Below the pieces are notes generated by a model. The model searched no databases, was not told where the DNA came from, and saw only the letters and a list, made by a program, of their open reading frames with translations. Shown here in pieces: positions 8,718 through 16,960 of a stretch of 64,000 bases of DNA. A program made the position numbers and the translations under genes. The stretch covers positions 18,038 to 82,037 of the forward strand of contig CALVPY010000005.1 of assembly GCA_944354535.1 (NCBI GenBank). The letters are read 5' to 3'. Each line of letters starts with the position of its first letter. Position 1 is the first letter of the stretch. The stretch is from an uncultured Clostridia bacterium. Lineage in GTDB: Bacteria > Bacillota > Clostridia > Christensenellales > Borkfalkiaceae.

Positions 8718-9059
8718 AATCCCTCCGTCACGCTCCGCGTGTCACCTCCCTTTACACAAGGGAGGCTCAGGTTGACCCGATCATCGATTTGAAAGGGTGC
8801 TCTCATCGGTTTTCAGAGCGGCTTTTTTATCACAATCCCTCCGTCACGCTCCGCGTGCCACCTCCCTTTACACAAGGGAGGCTCAGGTTGAACCGATCAT
8901 CGATTTGAAATGCCGTCCGCATGATCTTTCAGGGCGGCTTTTTTATCACAATCCCTCCGTCACGCTCCGCGTGCCACCTCCCTTTACACAAGGGAGGCTC
9001 AGGTTGAACCGATCATCGATTTGAAATGCCGTCCTCATGATCTTTCAGGGCGGCTTCTT
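8712..9059. repeat. three tandem copies of a 116 bp unit
   Basis: Copies at 8712-8827, 8828-8943 and 8944-9059. Each holds a CCTCCCTTT/AAGGGAGG palindrome and, on the minus strand, the codons that end the MATE-kinase gene. Copies 2 and 3 are nearly identical; copy 1 has diverged in the coding-derived part. Confidence 0.9.
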
Positions 9060-11025
9060 TCTCCTTCACGAAGGCGGCGAGCGTTTCGGCGGCAGTTTCT
9101 AAACCCACGGAAGAGTCGAGCACGAGGTCGTAGTTCTGAGGATCTCCCCAGCGCTTGCCCGAAAGGTGGTGGTAGTACCCCGCGCGCGCCTTGTCCGAAT
9201 GGCGCAGGTTGCGCTTCGCCTCCTGTATGGTGTCGCCGTACACCTCTTTGACGCGCGAGATGCGGAATTCCTCGGGCGCGCCGATGAATACTTTGACGAC
9301 GTTGGGAAAATCTCTCAGCACATGGTCGGCGGCGCGGCCCACGATGACGCAGCTCCCTTCCTCGGCGATCTTGCGGATGATCTTATCCTGCGCGAGCATG
9401 GCGCGGCGCACGGCGTGCGAGGAAAGGTACAGCCCGCGCAGTACGTCGGGGGAATTTTTGTGGATGTTGGAGATGAAGTCTCTGTCCAGCCCGCTCTCGT
9501 GTGCGGCGAGGGCGATCATCTCCTTGTAATAGAAGGGGATGCCGAGCTTTGCCGCCGCCATTTTGCCGACCTGCTTGCCCGAAGAGCCGTGCTGCCGCGC
9601 AATGGTGACGATGACGCCCGGCTTCGAGGGTTTGAGCGCGAGCTCTCCCGCCTCTAAAAGGGGCGGCTGCCCCGCCGAGCGCACATAGTCGCAGCCGAGG
9701 AATTGTTTGTAGCAGACAAGCCCGACGATGGTCGTCACGATTTCGGTGACGGGGTAGGTCATCCAGAACATGGTGAGCCCCGCACGCGAGAAGAGGTACC
9801 CGAGCGGCACGAAGCAGACGACGGTGCGCACCACGGTAAGGAGAGTGCTCTTAAGGCTCGCGCCCACCGCCTGGAAGAAGGCGGGGAAGATGAGCGAGGT
9901 GACGAGGGGCAGAAAGCTCGCGCCCGTGAAGCGGAATCCGACGGTGCCGATGCGGATGACTTCGGGGTCGGAGGTGAAGACGGAGAGCATCTGAGAGGGG
10001 AGCGTCTCAAAGACGATGAGCCCCACCGCCATGAAGACGGCGCCGAAGAGGACGGACGCCCACAGCGTCTGTTTGCAGCGGCGGATATCCTTGGCGGCAT
10101 AGTTGAAGCTGATGACGGGCACGATGCACGTCTGCATGGCGCCCAAGGGGATGAAAAAGAAGGTCTGCCACTTGTAGTAGAGCCCGAGCGCCGTCACCGC
10201 CTGGTCGGAAAAGCCCGAAAGGATGAGGTTGAGCCCTAAAATATAGAAGGTGTAAGCCGCCTGCATGAGGATGTTGGGGATGCCGAGGCGGAAGATGGTG
10301 AGCGTGTGGCGGGGATAGAGCCTGAGGGCGGGGGACTTGCGGAAGCCGCCCTTCATGACGATGAGCGCGGCGACGATCTGCCCCGCGACGGTCGCGACGG
10401 CGGCGCCCGCGATGCCCATCTCGGGAAAGACCCAAACGCCGAAGATGAGTAAGGGGTCGAGCACGATGTTGACGGCGGCGCCTGCGATCTGCGCGAACAT
10501 GGGCACCTTCATGTTGCCGACCGCCTGCAATACCTTCGTCCAGACGCTTTCGAGGAAGAGCCCGAAGCTGAATACACAGGCGATCCTGCCGTAGACGATG
10601 ACGTCTTTTATGACCGCTTCGGAAGTTGTCGACATCCGCGCATAGGCGGGCATGAGAAGATAGCCCAAAAGCGCAAAGAGCGCCCAAAGGACGACGGCGA
10701 GCGGCGTGCCCACGCCCGCGTACTCGTCCGCCTCCTCCTTATGCCCCGTGCCGAGCTTTGCCGCCATCACGGTGTTGATGCCGACGCCCGTCCCCACGGC
10801 GAGCGCAATCATCAGAAGCTGCACGGGATAGATGATGGAAAGGGCGGTGAGGCCGGAGTCCGAATATCTGCCGACGAAGAGGCTGTCGACCACGTTGTAA
10901 AGGGCCTGGATGAGCTGCGCCAACATGACGGGCGGCGCGAGTTTGAATAAAACTTTCCCGATCTTTTCTGTTCCGTAGAGGGCGGAAGCGTCGAGGGTCT
11001 TTGCTTTGGTGCGGGTGTTCGGCAT
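9013..11025 (-). CDS. MATE efflux transporter fused to a cytidylate-kinase-like domain
   Basis: A 670-residue fusion. Residues about 1-455 form a 12-segment MATE (multi-antimicrobial extrusion) transporter, with the typical LAPPVMLAQLIQALYNVVDS start. Residues about 475-660 match the cytidylate-kinase-like family (Cytidylate_kin2): VTIARQHGSSGKQVGKMAA is its P-loop-like segment, then VIVGRAAD and VFIGAPEEFRISRV. The kinase part would be cytosolic; whether it phosphorylates CMP is unknown. The ATG at 11025 is the first in-frame start after a strong promoter, but no Shine-Dalgarno is seen. The last 15 codons lie in the 116 bp tandem repeat. Confidence 0.8.
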   Translation of the reverse strand: MPNTRTKAKTLDASALYGTEKIGKVLFKLAPPVMLAQLIQALYNVVDSLFVGRYSDSGLTALSIIYPVQLLMIALAVGTGVGINTVMAAKLGTGHKEEADEYAGVGTPLAVVLWALFALLGYLLMPAYARMSTTSEAVIKDVIVYGRIACVFSFGLFLESVWTKVLQAVGNMKVPMFAQIAGAAVNIVLDPLLIFGVWVFPEMGIAGAAVATVAGQIVAALIVMKGGFRKSPALRLYPRHTLTIFRLGIPNILMQAAYTFYILGLNLILSGFSDQAVTALGLYYKWQTFFFIPLGAMQTCIVPVISFNYAAKDIRRCKQTLWASVLFGAVFMAVGLIVFETLPSQMLSVFTSDPEVIRIGTVGFRFTGASFLPLVTSLIFPAFFQAVGASLKSTLLTVVRTVVCFVPLGYLFSRAGLTMFWMTYPVTEIVTTIVGLVCYKQFLGCDYVRSAGQPPLLEAGELALKPSKPGVIVTIARQHGSSGKQVGKMAAAKLGIPFYYKEMIALAAHESGLDRDFISNIHKNSPDVLRGLYLSSHAVRRAMLAQDKIIRKIAEEGSCVIVGRAADHVLRDFPNVVKVFIGAPEEFRISRVKEVYGDTIQEAKRNLRHSDKARAGYYHHLSGKRWGDPQNYDLVLDSSVGLETAAETLAAFVKEKEAALKDHEDGISNR

Positions 11026-11091
11026 AGTTTTTAGGCGGCGCGGGGCGTTTTCGGGGCGGTCATATTTTGCCCCATCCCATAGCCGAACGAG

Positions 11092-11120
11092 ATTATACGC
11101 CGCTATCTGCCGCTTGTCAA
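11092..11120 (-). promoter_or_regulatory. consensus promoter of the MATE-kinase gene
   Basis: Minus strand TTGACA (11115-11120), 17 nt spacer, TATAAT (11092-11097). It fixes the translation start to 11025, since upstream in-frame codons precede transcription. Confidence 0.85.
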
Positions 11121-11178
11121 CCGATTTGAGGGCGCGCAAAGCTGCGGCTCCTTTTGCGTGGCGCGCCCGCGCTTCCCC

Positions 11179-11207
11179 TTGACGGCTGCCGCGCGATGTG
11201 CTATCAT
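11179..11207 (+). promoter_or_regulatory. promoter of cdd, leaderless arrangement
   Basis: TTGACG (11179-11184), 17 nt spacer, TATCAT (11202-11207). Six nucleotides separate the -10 from the ATG at 11214, so transcription should start at or next to the A of ATG. Confidence 0.7.
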
Positions 11208-11213
11208 GGGAGC

Positions 11214-11615
11214 ATGGAACAGAAGAAAGACTTTTTGAGCGCGGAAGCGCTCCTTGCGGCTGCCAAAGAGGCGCTTTGCCCGATGCAGTTCCGCGGCGGC
11301 GAGGGCGGGCAGGTCGCCTGCGCTCTGCAAACGGAGAGCGGCGCCCTGTTTACGGGCATCTGCATCGACCTTCCCTGTCAGCTCGGCTTCTGCGCCGAGC
11401 AGGCAGCCTTTGCCGAGATGCTGAAAAGCGGCGAACGGCGCGTTATGCAGCTTGTTGCCGTCAACACGGAGGGGCGCATCTATCCGCCCTGCGGCAAGTG
11501 CCGCGAGTTTTTGTATCAGATCGACGAGGGCAACCTCCAGACCCAAATTTGGCTCTCTACGGAGCGCTCCGTCCCGCTTTTTGAGCTCCTTCCCGCGCGT
11601 TGGGATGAGAAATAA
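11214..11615 (+). CDS. cdd: cytidine deaminase-like protein
   Basis: A 133-residue zinc-dependent nucleoside deaminase. The zinc site is GFCAEQAAF (Cys and catalytic Glu) and PPCGKCREF, the two conserved motifs of the cytidine deaminase family, which converts cytidine to uridine in pyrimidine salvage. The GF-C-AE motif departs from the common C/H-AE by having Cys as first zinc ligand, as in homotetrameric enzymes. Blasticidin-S deaminase-like proteins share this fold and cannot be excluded. There is no ribosome site; the promoter geometry predicts a leaderless mRNA. The divergent MATE-kinase fusion nearby also has a cytidine-nucleotide theme. Confidence 0.7.
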   Translation: MEQKKDFLSAEALLAAAKEALCPMQFRGGEGGQVACALQTESGALFTGICIDLPCQLGFCAEQAAFAEMLKSGERRVMQLVAVNTEGRIYPPCGKCREFLYQIDEGNLQTQIWLSTERSVPLFELLPARWDEK

Positions 11616-11617
11616 AG

Positions 11618-11644
11618 AAGAGCGCAGACGGCGTCCGCGCTCTT
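11618..11644. terminator. hairpin between cdd and the GNAT gene
   Basis: Stem 11618-11625/11637-11644 extended by an inner GAC/GTC pairing. On the minus strand it is followed by CTTTATTT, so it best serves the GNAT gene. Confidence 0.6.
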
Positions 11645-11646
11645 GG

Positions 11647-12087
11647 TCAATGCTTTTTCATGTAGAGAAGGGGATAGGGCGCGCCCTGTTCGTCCTTTTC
11701 CGACCGTTGATAGACGACAAAGCCCATGTGCTCGTAAAAGCCGACGGCGAGCGGATTTTGTTCGTTGACGGTCAGTTCGCGCACGCCGCATTCTTCCATG
11801 CCGCAGCGGAGCAGGCGGCTGCCGATGCCCTGCCCGCGTTGCTTTGCCGCAACAAAGAGCATTTCCAGCCTCTGCCCGTCGATGCCCATAAAGGCGGCGG
11901 GGCTGCCGTTCTCGGCGGCGATGAAGAGCCGCGGGACTTCCCGCAGTGCGGCGGGAACATAGCGTTTGATGGCTGCGATCTCCCGTTCGGAGAGGAAGGA
12001 GTGCGTTGCCCGCACTGCGCTCTCCCAAACGGCGGTAAGGCGCGCGATCGTCTCTGCCGTGCGCTCTTCGATCTCTGTGATCTGCAT
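11647..12087 (-). CDS. GNAT family N-acetyltransferase
   Basis: A 146-residue protein with the GNAT fold. The acetyl-CoA-binding motif A reads VAAKQRGQGIGSRLL and motif B includes AVGFYEHMGFVVYQ. Substrate unknown; this size and motif pattern fit YjaB-like or similar small-molecule or protein acetyltransferases. AGGAAAG (12093-12099) precedes the ATG. It lies directly downstream of the tRNA-Arg terminator on the same strand and has no visible promoter of its own, so it may depend on read-through. Confidence 0.75.
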   Translation of the reverse strand: MQITEIEERTAETIARLTAVWESAVRATHSFLSEREIAAIKRYVPAALREVPRLFIAAENGSPAAFMGIDGQRLEMLFVAAKQRGQGIGSRLLRCGMEECGVRELTVNEQNPLAVGFYEHMGFVVYQRSEKDEQGAPYPLLYMKKH

Positions 12088-12109
12088 ATCTTCTTTCCTC
12101 TTGAAAATC

Positions 12110-12133
12110 AAAAAGCCCGCAAGGGGCTTTTTT
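12110..12133 (-). terminator. tRNA-Arg terminator
   Basis: Minus-strand hairpin of the AAAAGCC/GGCTTTT type followed by TTTTTGATTTT, starting 2-3 nt after the encoded CCA of the tRNA. Confidence 0.85.
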
Positions 12134-12135
12134 GG

Positions 12136-12212
12136 TGGTGCACCCGGCGGGGATCGAACCCACAACCTTCAGCGTCGGAGGCTGACACGCTATCCAATTG
12201 CGCCACGAGTGC
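12136..12212 (-). tRNA. tRNA-Arg(CCG)
   Basis: A full cloverleaf on the minus strand: acceptor GCACTCG/CGGGTGC, D arm with GATAGCG, anticodon stem TCAGC/GCTGA with loop CTCCGAC (anticodon CCG), T arm GTGGG-TTCGATC-CCCGC, and an encoded CCA (12136-12138). It reads CGG arginine codons. The only nearby promoter with a good -10 is at 12622-12630, upstream of three decayed copies of this tRNA. Confidence 0.93.
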
Positions 12213-12319
12213 ATAGAATATCAAGTTGTAAAAGCGGCGGGGATACTTCGCGCAAAGGAACGTTGCCGCTTTTTCGGGCTTTGTTCTGCGCTCGTGCGAC
12301 GCCTTCGGCGTCGGGCGCC

Positions 12320-12373
12320 CCCACAACCTTCAGCGTCGGAGGCTGACACGCTATCCAATTGCGCCACGAGTGC
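12320..12373 (-). pseudogene. truncated tRNA-Arg copy
   Basis: The 5' 54 nt of the tRNA-Arg (acceptor strand, D arm, anticodon arm) are repeated exactly, but the T arm and 3' acceptor strand are replaced by an unrelated hairpin. Its flanking sequence repeats that of the intact gene, with a 161 bp period. Confidence 0.85.
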
Positions 12374-12480
12374 ATAGAATATCAAGTTGTAAAAGCGGCG
12401 GGGATACTTCGCGCAAAGGAACGTTGCCGCTTTTTCGGGCTCTTTTCTGCGCTCGTGCGACGCCTTCGGCGTCGGGCGCC

Positions 12481-12527
12481 CCCACGACCTTCAGCGTCGG
12501 AGCGCTATCCGATTGCGCCACGAGTGC
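12481..12527 (-). pseudogene. second decayed tRNA-Arg copy
   Basis: A shorter copy with a deletion of about 7 nt between anticodon and D arm and point changes, offset 154 bp from the previous one. A further trace (CGAGTGC, 12604-12610) lies upstream. Confidence 0.75.
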
Positions 12528-12534
12528 ATATTAA

Positions 12535-13788
<1,254 letters not shown>

Positions 13789-13792
13789 TCGT

Positions 13793-13829
13793 GCGGCGGC
13801 GCAGCGGGGAAAGCCCGCCGCGCCGCCGC
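13793..13829 (+). terminator. GC-rich hairpin after mnmA
   Basis: Stem of about 15 bp (13793-13808/13814-13829, one mismatch). There is no T tract, so termination is uncertain. Confidence 0.4.
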
Positions 13830-13863
13830 TCAAAAGCCGCCCCGAGCCGCTTTTCTTCTCACT

Positions 13864-13892
13864 GTATAAAAATGCCTTCACGCGTCCATAAC
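13864..13892 (+). promoter_or_regulatory. candidate sigma-F promoter of spoIIR
   Basis: GTATA (13864-13868), 15 nt, GTCCATAAC (13884-13892). The known Bacillus sigma-F consensus has GTATA and GGnnAnnnT-like elements about 15 nt apart. The same box occurs before three other sporulation-linked genes in this window. Confidence 0.55.
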
Positions 13893-13922
13893 CTCTGCGA
13901 AGTTTTCGCGGAGGTCTTTTTT
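13891..13922 (+). promoter_or_regulatory. hairpin with T6 tract enclosing the spoIIR Shine-Dalgarno
   Basis: 11 bp stem 13891-13901/13905-13915, then C and six T ending at the ATG. The ribosome site GGAGG (13910-13914) is wholly in the 3' arm. It looks like an intrinsic terminator and a translation block for RNA entering from upstream. Confidence 0.65.
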
Positions 13923-14450
13923 ATGGAAAAGTTTTGCGTGTGCGCGCTTTTGACGGCGCTTCTCTTTGGGCTCGTCTTCACGTTCGGCAATGCGGAAAGG
14001 GGAGCGGAGGATCCCGCTTCCTATCTGCGCCTGCATGTGCGCGCCAATTCCGATTCCGAGGAAGATCAGGCGGTCAAATACCGCGTGCGCGACGCCCTCG
14101 TCGAATACCTGACGCCCCTCGTTGCCGAAGCGGAGAGCAAGGAAGAGGCGCTCTCTTTGGTGCGCGGGCAGCTGAAAGAGGCGGAAGCGATCGCCGAAGG
14201 GGTGCTCCTTGAAAACGGCTTTTCCTACGGCGCTTCGGCAAAGCTTACAAAGGAGGAGTTCCCGACGCGCGTCTACGAGGGGGCGACGCTCCCTGCGGGC
14301 GTGTACGACGCCTTCATTTTAGAGCTCGGCTCGGGCGAGGGGGATAACTGGTGGTGCGTCGTCTATCCGCCCCTCTGCTTTGCGGGCGGCGAGACAAATA
14401 TCGTCTACAAGAGCAAAATTTTAGAGATCATCCGTTCCTTCTTTGCATAA
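13923..14450 (+). CDS. spoIIR: stage II sporulation protein R
   Basis: A 175-residue secreted protein: hydrophobic N-terminal signal (about 4-20), then the SpoIIR core with LRLHVRANSDSEEDQAVKY and an SYGASAKLTKEEFPTRVY block ending in NWWCVVYPPLCF. In Bacillus it is made in the forespore under sigma-F, crosses the septum and triggers the SpoIIGA protease that activates sigma-E in the mother cell. The ATG at 13923 is 8 nt after GGAGG (13910-13914). A sigma-F-like box and an SD-sequestering hairpin lie just upstream. sleB-ypeB follow on the same strand. Confidence 0.9.
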   Translation: MEKFCVCALLTALLFGLVFTFGNAERGAEDPASYLRLHVRANSDSEEDQAVKYRVRDALVEYLTPLVAEAESKEEALSLVRGQLKEAEAIAEGVLLENGFSYGASAKLTKEEFPTRVYEGATLPAGVYDAFILELGSGEGDNWWCVVYPPLCFAGGETNIVYKSKILEIIRSFFA

Positions 14451-14490
14451 TTTCGGCGCGTTTTACAGACATTGTGCATGGGAGGAACTC

Positions 14491-15213
14491 ATGAAAAAGA
14501 AATTACTCATCGGCGCGCTGGCATTGGCGCTCATGGCGAGCGTCTGCCCCGCGGCATATGCGCTTGCCTCGGCGGAAGGAGAGACGGGCGCGGCGGAAGC
14601 GGTCGTTGCCGCCGCGGTGCTCCGTCAGGGTTCGACGGGCGGCGAAGTCAAAGAGGTGCAGCGCCGCCTCAAAAAATGGGGCTATTATTCGGGCTCCGTC
14701 GACGGCATCTTCGGCTCGGGGACGAAGAAGGCGGTCATCTCCTTTCAGAAGAAGAACGGGCTCACGGCGGATGGCGTCGTGGGCAAGGCGACGTATAAAG
14801 CGCTCGGCATGACCGATTCTTACAACGCGCTTGTTAGCGGCGGCTCGTCGGGTGGGGCGAGCTCGTCCGATCTCTATCTTCTCGCCAAGACCATCTACGC
14901 CGAAGGCCGCGGCGAACCCTACACGGGGCAGGTGGCGATCGGCGCGGTCATTTTGAACCGCGTGAAAAGTTCGTCCTTCCCCAACACGGTGGCGGGCGTC
15001 GTCTATCAGCCGGGGGCGTTCACGGCGGTCTCGGACGGGCAGATCAACTTAGAGCCCAATCAGACGGCATACAACGCCGCGCGGGACGCTCTCAACGGCT
15101 GGGACCCTTCCTACGGGAGCCTTTATTACTATAACCCCGCCATTGCGACGAGCTCGTGGATCTTTTCGCGGCCGACGGTGACCGTCATCGGCAATCACGT
15201 ATTCGCAAAATAA
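14491..15213 (+). CDS. sleB: spore cortex-lytic enzyme SleB
   Basis: A 240-residue secreted hydrolase: signal peptide (1-25), a peptidoglycan-binding repeat (LRQGSTGGEVKEVQRRLKKWG through GKATYKALG, about 47-107) and a C-terminal SleB/CwlJ-type hydrolase_2 domain (LLAKTIYAEGRGEPYTGQVA, GAVILNRV). It cleaves muramic-delta-lactam cortex peptidoglycan during germination. The putative catalytic Glu lies in YAEGRGE. GGGAGG (14480-14485) precedes the ATG; ypeB follows 19 nt later, the classic sleB-ypeB operon. Confidence 0.93.
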   Translation: MKKKLLIGALALALMASVCPAAYALASAEGETGAAEAVVAAAVLRQGSTGGEVKEVQRRLKKWGYYSGSVDGIFGSGTKKAVISFQKKNGLTADGVVGKATYKALGMTDSYNALVSGGSSGGASSSDLYLLAKTIYAEGRGEPYTGQVAIGAVILNRVKSSSFPNTVAGVVYQPGAFTAVSDGQINLEPNQTAYNAARDALNGWDPSYGSLYYYNPAIATSSWIFSRPTVTVIGNHVFAK

Positions 15214-15232
15214 GGAGAATAAGGAGGAAAAC

Positions 15233-16846
15233 ATGGAAGAAGATCGGGAACTTTCAAGCGGGGCGGAAAAGGTGGAAAACATCGCCGCGAAGACGGGCGA
15301 AGAGCGCGAACGCCTGATGGCGGACGCGCGCGTGGAAGCCGCTAAGGAGCGGGAGCGCGCCGCCATCAAGCAGGCGCAGGAGCAGGAGGAGGCAAAGCGC
15401 CTCAAAGAGCGGCAGAAGAAGGAACGTCTTGCAGAGTCCGCCCGCCGCCGCGAAGCCAAGGAACGGGAGCGGACGGAGAAGGCGGAGGCGCGCGAACAGC
15501 GCCGCGAGGAACGCGCGAACAGGAGAAGGCGGGGCTCGGGCGTGGGCGGCTGGATCGCCGCCGTCGTCTCGCTCGGGCTTGCCTGCCTCACGCTGGCGAC
15601 CGTCGTCACCGTGGGCGCGGTGCGCATGAACGAACTCGAAGCGCGCTTCGAAAACACCGCCCGCGAGGCGGTCTACGAGATGGCGGAAGCCTCCGAAGCG
15701 ATGGACGCGAGCCTTTCTAAGCTCCGCGTTTCGGAAGGGCGCAGCGAACAGCGGCGGCTTCTGACGGAAGTCGCCGTCGGGGCGGCGCTTCTCGAAAGCG
15801 CGCTCGAAAAGCTCCCCCTTTCGCAGGAGGCAGCCTTGCGCCTTTCGAGCTTTGTCAATCACACGGGGATGTACGCGCGGGCGCTCCTCGAACGGCTGAA
15901 CATGGGCGGCTCTCTGGGCGCGCGCGAGACGGGGACGCTCGATTATCTCCACGCCGTCAATCTGCAGCTCCTTCGCGCCCTCAACGAGGCGGAACACCAC
16001 CTCTCCCACGCCGAGCTTTCCGCCTTTTTCAAGGGGAGCACGGAGGGCATGAACGCCCTCTTTCAGGAGATGGCGGGCTATACCCGTCTCCCTGCGGAAG
16101 GGCTCGTCGAGCCGCCCTTTGCGGGAGCGGGCAACGTGGGCAAAAACCGCCTCGCGGGCGGGGAGCTTTCGGAAGCGCGCGCCGTGGAGCTTGCCAAGGA
16201 GTATTTTGCAGGCTATCACATCACGGAGGCGCACTGCACGGGTGAAGTGCGCGTGGGCGAGGCGACGCTCTATCACGTCGTCCTTTCGGACGGCGAGACG
16301 CAGTTCGACGCTGCGATCGCCAAGAAGGACGGCTCGCTTGTGAGCTTTTCGGCGCAGGGCGCGTGCGGACGGCAGGAGTTCGACCTTTCGGCGTGCGAAG
16401 GGCTCGCCCGCGAGTTTTTAAGCAAGGCGGGCATCGAAAACGTCGAAGCGGTGTGGGCGTCAGAACAGGGCGGCGTGGCGGAGCTCGCGTTCGTGCCCGT
16501 GCAGGAGGGCGTGCGACTGTATTCCGACCTCGTCCGCGTGCGGGTGTGCGAGAGCCGCGGCCGCGTCGTGGGGATGGATGCCCTCATGTACCGACTCAAT
16601 CACCACGAACGCAAGATAGGCACGCCCCGCGAAGAGGCGGTCATCGCCGAATATCTCTCGCCCCGCCTTAAAGTGGAAGCGGCGCATCTCGCGCTCGTGC
16701 CCTTCGGGAGAGAGGAGCGGCTCTGTTACGCCTTCGAATGCACGTTCGGGGAGGAACAGTACCTTGCCTTCCTCGACGCCGTGAGCGGGGAAGAGCTCGC
16801 GCTCTTCACGCTCGTGCACGGCGAAGGAGGAGACTTCCTGCGCTGA
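15233..16846 (+). CDS. ypeB: germination protein YpeB with long charged N-terminal extension
   Basis: A 537-residue protein, longer than the usual ~450. Residues 1-103 are a cytosolic coiled-coil-like tract very rich in Glu, Lys, Arg and Ala, followed by one membrane span (about 104-127, GWIAAVVSLGLACLTLATVV). The rest is the YpeB ectodomain with a sigmoid set of helical repeats and C-terminal PepSY-type domains. YpeB is needed to place and stabilise SleB in the spore; the two proteins depend on each other. GGAGG precedes the ATG in the leader AAGGAGGAAAAC. The charged extension is unusual and its role unknown. Confidence 0.88.
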   Translation: MEEDRELSSGAEKVENIAAKTGEERERLMADARVEAAKERERAAIKQAQEQEEAKRLKERQKKERLAESARRREAKERERTEKAEAREQRREERANRRRRGSGVGGWIAAVVSLGLACLTLATVVTVGAVRMNELEARFENTAREAVYEMAEASEAMDASLSKLRVSEGRSEQRRLLTEVAVGAALLESALEKLPLSQEAALRLSSFVNHTGMYARALLERLNMGGSLGARETGTLDYLHAVNLQLLRALNEAEHHLSHAELSAFFKGSTEGMNALFQEMAGYTRLPAEGLVEPPFAGAGNVGKNRLAGGELSEARAVELAKEYFAGYHITEAHCTGEVRVGEATLYHVVLSDGETQFDAAIAKKDGSLVSFSAQGACGRQEFDLSACEGLAREFLSKAGIENVEAVWASEQGGVAELAFVPVQEGVRLYSDLVRVRVCESRGRVVGMDALMYRLNHHERKIGTPREEAVIAEYLSPRLKVEAAHLALVPFGREERLCYAFECTFGEEQYLAFLDAVSGEELALFTLVHGEGGDFLR

Positions 16847-16860
16847 AAAGAGGGAAAGAG

Positions 16861-16897
16861 GGGGCGGCGCCCCGCGCAAACCGCGGGGCGCCGCCCC
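16861..16897 (+). terminator. 16 bp GC hairpin after ypeB
   Basis: Perfect stem 16861-16876/16882-16897. No T tract follows, so it may be a terminator or a member of the GC-palindrome repeats seen elsewhere. Confidence 0.5.
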
Positions 16898-16924
16898 TCA
16901 AAATGTGAGGCGGGCGCAAAGTCC

Positions 16925-16953
16925 TTGACTTTGCGCCCGCCTTCCCCTATAAT
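16925..16953 (+). promoter_or_regulatory. promoter of prmA-rsmE-mtaB, leaderless and inside an inverted repeat
   Basis: TTGACT (16925-16930), 17 nt spacer, TATAAT (16948-16953). Seven nucleotides separate the -10 from the prmA ATG. A perfect 14 bp inverted repeat (16908-16921/16929-16942) covers the -35 and half the spacer. Confidence 0.85.
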
Positions 16954-16960
16954 AAAAGCC

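Noticed and set aside
8712-9059. Three regularly spaced repeats looked like a short CRISPR array
   Set aside because: The whole 116 bp unit is repeated, with no unique spacers, and it includes coding sequence of the adjacent gene. No cas genes are nearby.
11026-11139. A 38-residue N-terminal extension of the MATE-kinase protein
   Set aside because: A perfect TTGACA-N17-TATAAT promoter for this gene lies inside the extension, so it cannot be part of the main product.
14430-14490. A sigma-G-type promoter before sleB
   Set aside because: GCATA and CATTGTG are present, but 20 nt apart, outside the normal spacing. sleB may be transcribed from further upstream.
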